From an uncultured Chryseobacterium sp. (lineage in GTDB: Bacteria > Bacteroidota > Bacteroidia > Flavobacteriales > Weeksellaceae), in assembly GCA_913776245.1 (NCBI GenBank), contig CAJYLO010000025.1:173530-237529 (forward strand): a stretch of 64,000 bases of DNA, read 5' to 3'. Below are positions 51,885 to 59,639 of this stretch, piece after piece (the first letter of the stretch is position 1; the number at the start of each line of letters is the position of its first letter). Both the position numbers and the translations under genes were made by a program. The notes beneath the pieces were generated by a model. The model ran no database searches and was not told the origin of the DNA. It worked only from the letters and a program-made list of their open reading frames with translations.

Positions 51885-52481
51885 ATGTTTGAATTCCAGA
51901 CCATAAAGATTGCTGCTGAAGATATTTTGATAAAAGAAAAAGGAAGCAAGTTCATAGGCTTTGCGTATCCTGTTAATTCTGAATCCGATATCAAAAACAG
52001 ATTAAATCATCTTTACGAGCAACATCCGAAAGCCACCCATCATTGCTATGCATACCGTTTAGGAATCAATGGAGAAAATTACCGTGCTAATGACGATGGC
52101 GAACCTTCCGGAAGTGCTGGATTGCCAATTTATAACCAATTGCTGGCGCATCAGATTACAAATGTGCTTCTTGTAGTGATAAGATACTATGGCGGCACAA
52201 AATTAGGCGTTGGCGGATTGGTTAAAACGTATAAAGAAACTGCGAAATTCACGCTTGAGCAGACGGAAATCATCACTAAAGAGCTGGAATCTGAAATTGA
52301 AATCCGATTTAAGTTTTCCCAGCAAAACCAAATCTTTACACTGCTTAATAAATACGACGCAAAAATTCTGGATTTTGATGCGCAGGAAATTTGTATCATT
52401 AAGGCTAATATCAAAACAGCAAAAAAAGAAAACATCTCGGACGAATTGTCCGAGATGCTTTTGGAATTTAATTTTTCATAA
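51885..52481 (+). CDS. IMPACT (YigZ) family protein
   Basis: A 198-residue protein with the UPF0029/Impact N-domain: HHCYAYRLG, the signature DDGEPSGSAGLPI and VVIRYYGGTKLGVGGLVKTY (about residues 90-115), followed by the small C-terminal DUF1949-type ferredoxin-like domain. The eukaryotic IMPACT controls Gcn2; the bacterial role is unresolved, with ribosome or tRNA association suspected. The last 50 bases of the gene contain the terminator hairpin of the convergent YugP gene, only 3 nt from its stop. Confidence 0.92.
   Translation: MFEFQTIKIAAEDILIKEKGSKFIGFAYPVNSESDIKNRLNHLYEQHPKATHHCYAYRLGINGENYRANDDGEPSGSAGLPIYNQLLAHQITNVLLVVIRYYGGTKLGVGGLVKTYKETAKFTLEQTEIITKELESEIEIRFKFSQQNQIFTLLNKYDAKILDFDAQEICIIKANIKTAKKENISDELSEMLLEFNFS
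52421..52457 (-). terminator. Terminator of the YugP gene inside the IMPACT coding region
   Basis: CATCTCGGAC and GTCCGAGATG form a perfect 10-bp stem around GAATT. On the minus strand the next bases are TTTTCTTTTTTTG, a proper tail, 28 nt beyond the YugP stop. On the plus strand the hairpin encodes part of NISDELSEML. Confidence 0.7.
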
Positions 52482-52484
52482 CTT

Positions 52485-53168
52485 TTATTCCCTTCTGTTT
52501 CCCGAGAGCAGCGATGCAAAATAAATAAGCTGAGCCAACGAACCAAGTGCTGCTACAACATAGGTTCTGGCAGCCCATTTAAGTGAATCTTCCGCACCCT
52601 CATATTCTTCTGCTGTCACCGTTCCTGTAGATTTCAGCCATTTCAGGGCACGATTACTGGCATCATATTCAACCGGAAGCGTTATAAATGCAAATAAAGT
52701 CGTGATTGCAAAAAGAACAACGCCAACTGCTAAAATTGTTTTGTTACCGCTCATTGCCATTACTACAATCCCTCCCATAAGGACGAATTGCAATAATCTG
52801 GAGCTGATGTTCACCACCGGAACCATTTTTGACCTGAACTGCAGCATTGAATAGCCAACAGCGTGCTGAACGGCGTGTCCGCATTCGTGCGCTGCAACGG
52901 CTGCAGCTGCAGCATTTCTCTGCATATAAACAGCCTCCGACAGATTAACTGTTTTATTTTCAGGATTATAATGATCGGTCAACTGACCGGGAACTGAAAT
53001 CACCTGTACATCATTGATACCATTGTCTCTCAGCATTTTTTCTGCCACTTCCTTCCCGGACATTCCGTTTCTAAGGTGGACATTGGAATAATATTCGAAT
53101 TTAGAACGAAGCCTGCTCTGCACAAACATACTTATCAAAAAAACGGCTCCGATAATAAGATAATACAT
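52485..53168 (-). CDS. YugP-type zinc metallopeptidase
   Basis: A 227-residue membrane protein of the neutral zinc metallopeptidase family DUF/YugP. After an N-terminal helix (MYYLIIGAVFLISMF) comes a soluble part with VISVPGQLTDHYNPENKTVNLSE and the zinc motif HECGH (94-98) in AAHECGHAVQHAVGY; two to three helices follow (about 115-165), and a hydrophobic C-terminus. Its substrates are unknown. The start is divergent from the GNAT-like gene, with the promoter of that gene lying between. Confidence 0.9.
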   Translation of the reverse strand: MYYLIIGAVFLISMFVQSRLRSKFEYYSNVHLRNGMSGKEVAEKMLRDNGINDVQVISVPGQLTDHYNPENKTVNLSEAVYMQRNAAAAAVAAHECGHAVQHAVGYSMLQFRSKMVPVVNISSRLLQFVLMGGIVVMAMSGNKTILAVGVVLFAITTLFAFITLPVEYDASNRALKWLKSTGTVTAEEYEGAEDSLKWAARTYVVAALGSLAQLIYFASLLSGNRRE

Positions 53169-53223
53169 ATTGATCTATTTAATGTGTTTTGACGGTTTTT
53201 GTTGTAAAAAGTATGCCAAAGTA

Positions 53224-53253
53224 TTGGTATTTTTAGCCTAAAACCTATCTTTG
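53224..53253 (+). promoter_or_regulatory. Promoter of the GNAT-like gene
   Basis: TTG (53224-53226), 19 bp, then TATCTTTG (53246-53253), a full consensus match; the ATG lies 21 nt further, giving a leader of about 16 nt. Confidence 0.65.
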
Positions 53254-53273
53254 CTCTCTTGATACGCAAGAAT

Positions 53274-54404
53274 ATGGAAAATGTTATTATAAAGCAAGTC
53301 GTTACTGAAAAAGACCTGATAAACTTCATTAAATTTCCGATGCAATTGTACCGGGACAATCCTAATTATGTTCCGCCATTAATCAGCGAAGAAAAAAACA
53401 TCTGGAAAAAAGAGCAAAATCCCGCATTGGAATATTCTGATGCAAAACAATTTCTGGCTTATAAAAATAACGAAATAGTTGGCAGAATTGCAGTCATATT
53501 CAATCATAGGGAAGAAAAAGAACTAGGAATCAAAAAAGTCCGGTTTGGCTGGCTTGATTTCATTGATGATGAAAACGTCTCCAAAGCTTTGATTGATGAA
53601 GCAATAAAATTCGCAAAGGAACATCAAATCGAAAAAATTGAAGGACCAATGGGTTTCACAAATCTTGATAAAGCCGGAATGCTGACGATGGGGTTTGACA
53701 AACTGGCAACAATGATCGGACTTTATAATAATGAATATTATTCCAGACATCTTGAGAATCTCGGCCTGAGTAAAGAAAAAGAATGGGTAGAGTTTGAAAT
53801 CAATTTCCCCGAAGTTTTACCGGAGAAGGTGGTAAAGTTCAGTTCCTTAATTGCGGAAAAATATAAGCTCAAAGTTATCAACTTCAAATCGAAACAGGAG
53901 ATTCTTCCTTTAGTAGAACCTATGTTTAAGCTTCTGGACGAAACCTATAAGCATCTTTCCACGTACACGCCGATTTCGGAAGAGCAGATTAAAACATACA
54001 AAGAGAAGTATTTTCCTTTTATTGACAAAAATTATATAATCTGTGTTGCAGACGAAAAAGACGAATTAATTTCATTCGCGATTACAATGCCTTCATATTC
54101 CAAAGCTTTACAAAAATCCAAAGGCCGGTTATTCCCATTCGGATGGTGGCATTTTCTGCAGGCCGGCAAAAAAAATGACAGGGCCAATTTCTATTTGATT
54201 GGTGTTCATCCGGACTATCAAAGGCGTGGTGTTACCGCAATTATTTTTAAAGAGATTTTTGACCGTTTCCGGAAAATGGGAATCAAATACGCGGAAACTA
54301 ACCCTGAACTGGAAGAAAATAAGAATGTACAGGTGCTCTGGCAGGATTATAATCCGGTGAATCATAAAAGAAGGAGAACTTACTCTTTAGAAATTCAAGC
54401 CTAA
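53274..54404 (+). CDS. GNAT-fold protein with duplicated domain
   Basis: A 376-residue soluble protein. The N-terminal half (LYRDNPNYVPPLISEEKNIW, FLAYKNNEIVGRIAVIFN, RFGWLDFIDDENVS) is a divergent GNAT domain common in Bacteroidota; the C-terminal half has a second one with the acetyl-CoA motif HPDYQRRGVTAIIFKEIFD and a final YAETNPELEENKNVQVLW. Proteins of this shape are sometimes annotated as GTP cyclohydrolase without support. The acceptor is unknown. The start at 53274 (MENVIIK) sits right after the promoter leader; an ATA-type extension upstream is not needed. A 26-bp palindrome begins right after its stop codon. Confidence 0.82.
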   Translation: MENVIIKQVVTEKDLINFIKFPMQLYRDNPNYVPPLISEEKNIWKKEQNPALEYSDAKQFLAYKNNEIVGRIAVIFNHREEKELGIKKVRFGWLDFIDDENVSKALIDEAIKFAKEHQIEKIEGPMGFTNLDKAGMLTMGFDKLATMIGLYNNEYYSRHLENLGLSKEKEWVEFEINFPEVLPEKVVKFSSLIAEKYKLKVINFKSKQEILPLVEPMFKLLDETYKHLSTYTPISEEQIKTYKEKYFPFIDKNYIICVADEKDELISFAITMPSYSKALQKSKGRLFPFGWWHFLQAGKKNDRANFYLIGVHPDYQRRGVTAIIFKEIFDRFRKMGIKYAETNPELEENKNVQVLWQDYNPVNHKRRRTYSLEIQA

Positions 54405-54430
54405 TAATGTTAAACAATTGTTTAACATTA
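54405..54430. promoter_or_regulatory. 26-bp perfect palindrome
   Basis: TAATGTTAAACAA followed directly by its reverse complement, starting 1 nt after the GNAT-like gene stop and ending 18 bp before the -7 box TAACTTTG. It has no GC stem or T tail, so it looks more like a dimeric regulator site than a terminator; it covers the expected -33 region. Confidence 0.6.
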
Positions 54431-54448
54431 AAGACTTATATTATTTTC

Positions 54449-54456
54449 TAACTTTG
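54449..54456 (+). promoter_or_regulatory. -7 box of the small membrane protein gene
   Basis: TAACTTTG fits TAnnTTTG, 15 nt before the TTG start at 54472. No TTG at the -33 distance; the palindrome lies there instead, which would fit an activator- or repressor-controlled promoter. Confidence 0.45.
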
Positions 54457-54471
54457 AAAAAAAATGCAAAA

Positions 54472-54657
54472 TTGAAGAAGCAACTTATCATTTACGGAAT
54501 ACTGATTATAGCATTTATTCTTTACAATTTCCTGGAACCTGTAAAAGATCAGAAAGCAGACACGTTGATCAATATACTGTTTGCCAGCGCCTTATTCCTT
54601 TATATCGCTTACATTGCGTATCTGGTTCTGAAAAAGATGGGTAAAAAAGACAAATAA
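54472..54657 (+). CDS. Small two-helix membrane protein
   Basis: A 61-residue protein read from TTG 54472: MKKQLIIYGILIIAFILYNF, then a polar loop (LEPVKDQKADT) and a second helix (LINILFASALFLYIAYIAYLVL) with a basic end (KKMGKKDK). A longer version from TTG 54418 would begin inside the palindrome and run across the promoter box, so it is rejected. The topology suggests both ends in the cytoplasm. There is no ATG start. It lies between the GNAT-like gene and nuoA, with 119 nt to the latter. I do not recognise the family. Confidence 0.6.
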   Translation: MKKQLIIYGILIIAFILYNFLEPVKDQKADTLINILFASALFLYIAYIAYLVLKKMGKKDK

Positions 54658-54748
54658 TGCTTATTTATAATTATTCTAAATTTACTAAAACAGACTTTTC
54701 TCTTCTTTTAGCAAGGTCGATAATTTAATATATTAAATCTTTATTTAG

Positions 54749-54756
54749 TATTTTTG
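54749..54756 (+). promoter_or_regulatory. Possible -7 box of the nuo operon
   Basis: TATTTTTG fits TAnnTTTG, 20 nt before the nuoA ATG; no TTG is present at the -33 distance. Confidence 0.45.
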
Positions 54757-54776
54757 CATAGTTAAATTTAGACTTT

Positions 54777-55148
54777 ATGAATTTACCTGAAAATTATATC
54801 CCTATACTGATTCAGGCCGCCGTTGGTCTTGGATTCGTAGCAATATCTTTGCTGGGGGCCCATTTTCTGGGACCTAAGCAAAAGAAAGGGAATTCCGTCA
54901 AAAACTCAAGCTGGGAATGTGGTATTCCTGTGGAAGGAAATGCCAGAACACCATTTTCCATCAAATATTTCTTAACTGCGGTATTGTTCGTATTGTTCGA
55001 TATCGAAATCGTATTTTTCTATCCTTATGCCGTTAATTTCAGAGAATTCGGGATGCAGGGCTTTTTAGCGGTGCTGACATTCGTGGCAATTTTCTTTGTG
55101 GCGTTTTTCTATGTTTGGAAACGCGGCGCTCTGGATTGGGACAAATAA
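54777..55148 (+). CDS. nuoA: NADH-quinone oxidoreductase subunit A
   Basis: A 123-residue membrane subunit of complex I with three helices. The conserved loop between helices 1 and 2 contains SSWECGIPVEGNARTPF, with the quinone-channel cysteine, followed by SIKYFLTAVLFVLFDIEIVFFYP, the hallmark acidic helix. First gene of the operon; a TAnnTTTG box precedes it. Confidence 0.96.
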   Translation: MNLPENYIPILIQAAVGLGFVAISLLGAHFLGPKQKKGNSVKNSSWECGIPVEGNARTPFSIKYFLTAVLFVLFDIEIVFFYPYAVNFREFGMQGFLAVLTFVAIFFVAFFYVWKRGALDWDK

Positions 55149-55238
55149 GGTAATTGAAATTATAAATCAAAAATTTTAGAGGTTGGTTTTGAATTTGAAT
55201 CTATTTAAAATCAAGCGTTTAATCTAAAATCAAAAAAA

Positions 55239-55799
55239 ATGTCAGACAAAAAACCAGTAATAATTACAGACGCGCCTGCTCCCGAAGGATATGAAGGAGA
55301 AGGTTTTTTTGCAACCAAGCTGAGCAGCGTTATCGGAATGGCGAGGAAATATTCGCTGTGGCCTTTGCCATTTGCGACATCTTGCTGTGGCATCGAATTT
55401 ATGGCCACTTTGAACCCGACTTATGATGCATCCCGATTCGGAATGGAAAGAAACTCTTTCTCACCGAGACAGGCAGATATGCTGATGGTTTGCGGAACAA
55501 TTTCAAAAAAGTTAGGTCCTGTTCTTAAAGAAGTTTATACCCAGATGGCTGAACCTAAATGGGTGGTCGCTGTTGGCGCTTGCGCTTCCAGCGGTGGGAT
55601 TTTTGACACATACTCAGTTTTGCAGGGAATTGATAAAATCATTCCTGTAGACGTTTATGTTCCGGGATGTCCGCCAAGACCAGAGCAGATCATTGAAGGA
55701 GTAATGCAGGTTCAGGCTCTTGCCGAAAGCGAAAGCATCAGAAGAAGAGACACGCCGGAATACCAGGCGCTTCTGGACTCTTATAATATTAGCAATTAA
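55239..55799 (+). CDS. nuoB: NADH-quinone oxidoreductase subunit B
   Basis: A 186-residue peripheral subunit that holds the last iron-sulfur cluster (N2) before quinone. The ligand cysteines are in FATSCCGIEF, VGACASSGG and VPGCPPRPEQ. The 90-bp gap before it contains a weak 7-base periodicity (TTAATCT/AAAATCA-type units) running up to the ATG. It continues with nuoC after 37 nt. Confidence 0.97.
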   Translation: MSDKKPVIITDAPAPEGYEGEGFFATKLSSVIGMARKYSLWPLPFATSCCGIEFMATLNPTYDASRFGMERNSFSPRQADMLMVCGTISKKLGPVLKEVYTQMAEPKWVVAVGACASSGGIFDTYSVLQGIDKIIPVDVYVPGCPPRPEQIIEGVMQVQALAESESIRRRDTPEYQALLDSYNISN

Positions 55800-55836
55800 A
55801 ATTCGGTTCAAGGATTGTTAATTTTGAATTTAAATT

Positions 55837-56331
55837 ATGACGAACGAGTTTGTATTAGAAGCCATAACAAGAGAATTCCCGGATTCCGTTATTTCCAGCT
55901 CAGAACCTTACGGAATGCTGACAGTGGAAATCAAAAAAGATGATATCAAGAAAGTGATCCACTACCTCAAAGATTCTTCTTTGGAATTCAATTTCCTGAC
56001 GGATATCTGTGGTATTCATTATCCTGAGACACCTGAAAAAGAAATCGGTGTCATTTACCATTTACATAATATGATGACGAATTTCAGAATTCGTCTGAAA
56101 GTATTTATGTCCAGGGAAAACATTGAGGTCGATTCAATGGTAGACTTATATGCAGGTGCCAACTGGATGGAAAGAGAGACCTATGATTTCTATGGCATCA
56201 AATTCAAAGGTCATCCGGATCTGAGAACTATTCTTAATATGGAAGACCTTGGTTACCACCCGATGCTGAAAGAATATAAGCTGGAAGACGGAACAAGGAC
56301 AGACAAAAATGATGCAATGTTCGGAAGATAA
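55837..56331 (+). CDS. nuoC: NADH-quinone oxidoreductase subunit C
   Basis: A 164-residue, 30-kDa-type hydrophilic subunit that supports the NuoB-NuoD quinone module. The signature ERETYDFYGIKFKGHPDLRTI lies at about 108-128 and is followed by LGYHPMLKEYKLED. It is separate from nuoD, unlike the fused NuoCD of E. coli; a heptad-repeat spacer of 62 bp separates the two. Confidence 0.95.
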   Translation: MTNEFVLEAITREFPDSVISSSEPYGMLTVEIKKDDIKKVIHYLKDSSLEFNFLTDICGIHYPETPEKEIGVIYHLHNMMTNFRIRLKVFMSRENIEVDSMVDLYAGANWMERETYDFYGIKFKGHPDLRTILNMEDLGYHPMLKEYKLEDGTRTDKNDAMFGR

Positions 56332-56333
56332 TA

Positions 56334-56389
56334 TAGCCTATGGCTGATGGCATTTAGCCAATAGCCAGAAGCAAATAGCTAAAAGCAAA
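56334..56389. repeat. Eight degenerate heptamers before nuoD
   Basis: The nuoC-nuoD gap is made of eight contiguous 7-base units: tagccta, tggctga, tggcatt, tagccaa, tagccag, aagcaaa, tagctaa, aagcaaa (consensus TAGCNAA), followed by TATT and the nuoD ATG. Confidence 0.8.
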
Positions 56390-56393
56390 TATT

Positions 56394-57617
56394 ATGAAAG
56401 ATAACTCATTATCTAATATACTAAACCAATACGAAAGCAAGGAACAAATCGACGGGCAACTATACACGTTGAATCTTGGTCCTACGCACCCTGCGACACA
56501 CGGGATTTTTCAAAACGTCCTAACGATGGATGGCGAAAGAATCCTTCATTCCGAGCAAACGGTTGGCTATATTCACAGGGCATTTGAAAAAATTTCCGAA
56601 AGAAGAAATTTTGCCCAGATTACGACGCTCACAGACCGTATGAACTATTGCTCTGCCCCAATCAATAATATTGGCTGGCATATGACCGTGGAAAAACTGA
56701 TTGGTGTGGAAGTTCCAAAACGTGTAGATTATATGCGCGTGATTTTGATGGAATTAGCAAGAATCGGCGATCATTTGATCTGTAATGGTGTAACGGGAAT
56801 GGACTCCGGCGCAATTACAGGCCTTACTTATATGTTCATCGAAAGAGAACGTATCTACGACATGTATGAGCAGATTTGTGGTGCAAGAATGACGACCAAT
56901 ATGGGAAGAATCGGTGGTTTTGAAAGAGACTTGACGCCGAAATTCCACGAACTGATCAAAGATTTCCTTAAGACTTTCCCACCAAGATTCCAGGAATTCT
57001 GCAATCTTCTGGAAAGAAACAGAATCTTTATGGACAGAACCATCGGAACAGGTGCCATTTCTGCGGAAAGAGCTTTGAGCTACGGTTTTACAGGTCCTAA
57101 CCTGCGTGCTGCCGGTGTTGATTATGATGTGAGAGTGGCACAACCTTATTCATCTTATCAGGATTTTGATTTCATCATTCCGGTTGGAACTGCGGGTGAT
57201 ACCTATGACCGCTTTATGGTTCGTCAGCAGGAAATCTGGGAATCGATTAAAATCATCAAACAAGCTTACGAAAATCTTCCTGAAGGTCCTTTCCACGCAG
57301 ACGTTCCGGAATTCTATCTGCCTGAAAAAGCAGATGTTTACCAAAAAATGGAAGCCCTGATTTATCACTTTAAAATCGTAATGGGAGAAACCGATGTTCC
57401 GAAAGGCGAAGTTTACCACGCGGTAGAAGGCGGAAACGGCGAACTAGGTTTTTATCTGGTGAGCGACGGCGGAAGAAGTCCTTACAGACTGCATTTCAGA
57501 AGACCTTGTTTCATCTACTATCAGGCGTATCCGGAAATGATTACCGGTTCAGTAATCTCCGATGCGATTGTGACAATGTGTAGTATGAATATTATTGCGG
57601 GCGAATTAGACGCATAG
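56394..57617 (+). CDS. nuoD: NADH-quinone oxidoreductase subunit D
   Basis: A 407-residue, 49-kDa-type subunit that forms the quinone-binding pocket with NuoB. Landmarks are LNLGPTHPATHGIF near residue 28 with the quinone-contacting His, GYIHRAFEKISE, and the conserved C-terminal end VISDAIVTMCSMNIIAGELD. Length is normal for a stand-alone NuoD. Confidence 0.97.
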   Translation: MKDNSLSNILNQYESKEQIDGQLYTLNLGPTHPATHGIFQNVLTMDGERILHSEQTVGYIHRAFEKISERRNFAQITTLTDRMNYCSAPINNIGWHMTVEKLIGVEVPKRVDYMRVILMELARIGDHLICNGVTGMDSGAITGLTYMFIERERIYDMYEQICGARMTTNMGRIGGFERDLTPKFHELIKDFLKTFPPRFQEFCNLLERNRIFMDRTIGTGAISAERALSYGFTGPNLRAAGVDYDVRVAQPYSSYQDFDFIIPVGTAGDTYDRFMVRQQEIWESIKIIKQAYENLPEGPFHADVPEFYLPEKADVYQKMEALIYHFKIVMGETDVPKGEVYHAVEGGNGELGFYLVSDGGRSPYRLHFRRPCFIYYQAYPEMITGSVISDAIVTMCSMNIIAGELDA

Positions 57618-57728
57618 AAAGACATTAAGAAAAAAGATGAAAGATAAAAGACTTTCATTTCAAAATAAAAATTGAATTTAGAATTCAGAATTGCGAGTCT
57701 TGACTCTTTGTTCTTGATTCTTTAATCT
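57618..57728. repeat. Heptad-built spacer before nuoE
   Basis: Nearly the whole nuoD-nuoE gap divides into 7-base units: aaagaca, ttaagaa, aaaagat, gaaagat, aaaagac, tttcatt, then after 13 bases tgaattt, agaattc, agaattg, cgagtct, tgactct, ttgttct, tgattct, ttaatct. Neighbouring units resemble one another more than distant ones, as in a decayed tandem array. Confidence 0.7.
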
Positions 57729-57736
57729 TAAATAAA

Positions 57737-58246
57737 ATGAGCGAAACAATTGCATTTAAACCTGAAAGCTTAGCGCAGGTTCATAAAATTATCGCAAGAT
57801 ATCCGGAAGGAAGACAAAAATCGGCACTGATTCCGGTATTGCATTTGGCACAGAAAGAATTTGGAGGATGGTTGGCTGTTCCCGTTATGGATTATGTAGC
57901 AGAACTATTGAATATCACTCCGATTGAAGTTTATGAAGTAGCTACTTTCTACACGATGTTTAATATGAAGCCTGTTGGAAAATATGTTTTGGAAGTTTGC
58001 AGAACAGGACCTTGTATGCTGAACGGAAGCGACAACATCCTGAATCATATCCGTACAAAACTAAACATCAAGGACGGCGGAACTTCTGAAGATGGCTTAT
58101 TCACTCTGAAGCCAGCCGAATGTCTTGGCGCCTGTGGCTATGCACCAATGATGCAGCTTGGTAAATTCTATCACGAAAATTTAACTATAGAAAAAGTAGA
58201 CGAAATCCTTGATCTTTGCAGACAAGGGGCAATCGCTTTAGATTAA
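57737..58246 (+). CDS. nuoE: NADH-quinone oxidoreductase subunit E
   Basis: A 169-residue thioredoxin-like subunit with the N1a [2Fe-2S] cluster. The four cysteines lie in CRTGPCML and CLGACGYAPMM. It works with NuoF as the NADH-oxidising module. It is followed by nuoF after 10 nt. Confidence 0.96.
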   Translation: MSETIAFKPESLAQVHKIIARYPEGRQKSALIPVLHLAQKEFGGWLAVPVMDYVAELLNITPIEVYEVATFYTMFNMKPVGKYVLEVCRTGPCMLNGSDNILNHIRTKLNIKDGGTSEDGLFTLKPAECLGACGYAPMMQLGKFYHENLTIEKVDEILDLCRQGAIALD

Positions 58247-58256
58247 TATTAAAGAA

Positions 58257-59612
58257 ATGAGTAAAAAACTTTTACTTAAAAACGCACATATAGACGGAAT
58301 CCGTTACTTCGAAACTTATCGCAAACACGGTGGTTACGAAGCTGCGGAGAAAGCGCTTAAAATGACGACCGATGAAGTTCTGGAAGAAGTTAAAGTTTCC
58401 GGACTCAGAGGAAGAGGTGGCGCTGGTTTCCCGACGGGAATGAAGTGGAGTTTCCTGGCAAAGCCGGAAGGTGTTCCAAGACACTTGGTGGTAAATGCAG
58501 ACGAATCTGAACCCGGGACTTTCAAGGACAGATACCTGATGGAATTTCTTCCGCATCTTTTGATTGAAGGAATGTTGATTTCATCGTATTGTTTAGGTTC
58601 CAATGTTTCCTACATCTATATCCGAGGAGAATATTCCTGGATTCCTGATATTTTGGAAGAAGCAATCGAAGAAGCAAAAGCTGCTGGATTTCTTGGAAAG
58701 AATATCTTAGGAACGGGCTATGATTTGGAGATTTATGTTCAGAGAGGCGCAGGTGCTTACATTTGCGGTGAAGAAACTGCATTGCTGGAATCGCTTGAAG
58801 GAAGAAGAGGAAACCCAAGACTTAAACCACCTTTCCCCGCTGTGAAAGGACTTTGGGAAAGACCAACCGTTGTCAATAACGTTGAATCGATTGCGGCAGT
58901 TGTCCCAATCATCGAAATTGGAGGTGCGGAATATGCTAAAATTGGCGTTGGCAGATCAACTGGAACCAAATTGATTTCGGCTTGTGGTAATATCAATAAA
59001 CCAGGCGTTTACGAGATCGATATGACCATTACCGTTGAGGAATTTATTTATTCTGATGAATATTGTGGCGGGATCCCGAATGGTAAAAAGCTGAAAGCCT
59101 GTATCCCGGGAGGAAGCTCTGTTCCGATCGTTCCTGCTAATCTATTGCTGAGAACTGTAAATGGCGAACCAAGATATATGAACTATGAATCCCTAGCTGA
59201 TGGCGGTTTTGCTACCGGCACTATGATGGGTTCAGGCGGATTTATTGTTTTGGATGAAGACCAGTGTGTGGTCAATCATACAATGACTTTAGCACGATTT
59301 TATAATCACGAAAGTTGCGGACAGTGTACACCTTGCCGTGAAGGAACGGGCTGGATGTACAAGATCCTAAAGAAAATAGAAAACGGACAGGGGAAAATGG
59401 AAGATATTGATTTGCTTTGGGACATCCAGAGAAAAATCGAAGGAAACACCATTTGTCCTTTGGGTGATGCTGCGGCCTGGCCGGTTGCTGCTGCTATCAG
59501 ACACTTCAGAGATGAATTCGAATGGCACGTCAATAATCCTGAACTTTGCCTGACACAAAACTACGGACTGGCAAATTATGCAGACCCGATTCCGGCTGTT
59601 AGTAATAATTAA
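58257..59612 (+). CDS. nuoF: NADH-quinone oxidoreductase subunit F
   Basis: A 451-residue flavoprotein that binds NADH, FMN and one [4Fe-4S] cluster (N3). The FMN/NADH site is marked by GRGGAGFPTGMKW (about 54-66) and GAGAYICGEETALLES (about 167-182), the cluster by ESCGQCTPCREG (about 353-364) and a fourth cysteine in NTICPLGDAA. Electrons enter here and pass to NuoE/NuoG. The next complex I gene, nuoG, is displaced by an inserted outer-membrane protein gene. Confidence 0.97.
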   Translation: MSKKLLLKNAHIDGIRYFETYRKHGGYEAAEKALKMTTDEVLEEVKVSGLRGRGGAGFPTGMKWSFLAKPEGVPRHLVVNADESEPGTFKDRYLMEFLPHLLIEGMLISSYCLGSNVSYIYIRGEYSWIPDILEEAIEEAKAAGFLGKNILGTGYDLEIYVQRGAGAYICGEETALLESLEGRRGNPRLKPPFPAVKGLWERPTVVNNVESIAAVVPIIEIGGAEYAKIGVGRSTGTKLISACGNINKPGVYEIDMTITVEEFIYSDEYCGGIPNGKKLKACIPGGSSVPIVPANLLLRTVNGEPRYMNYESLADGGFATGTMMGSGGFIVLDEDQCVVNHTMTLARFYNHESCGQCTPCREGTGWMYKILKKIENGQGKMEDIDLLWDIQRKIEGNTICPLGDAAAWPVAAAIRHFRDEFEWHVNNPELCLTQNYGLANYADPIPAVSNN

Positions 59613-59639
59613 AATTGAATCTGAATTTCAGATTGATAA

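Noticed and set aside
54418..54471. Longer N-terminus of the small membrane protein from TTG 54418
   Set aside because: It would start inside the 26-bp palindrome and span the TAACTTTG promoter box; the TTG at 54472 gives a clean helix start.
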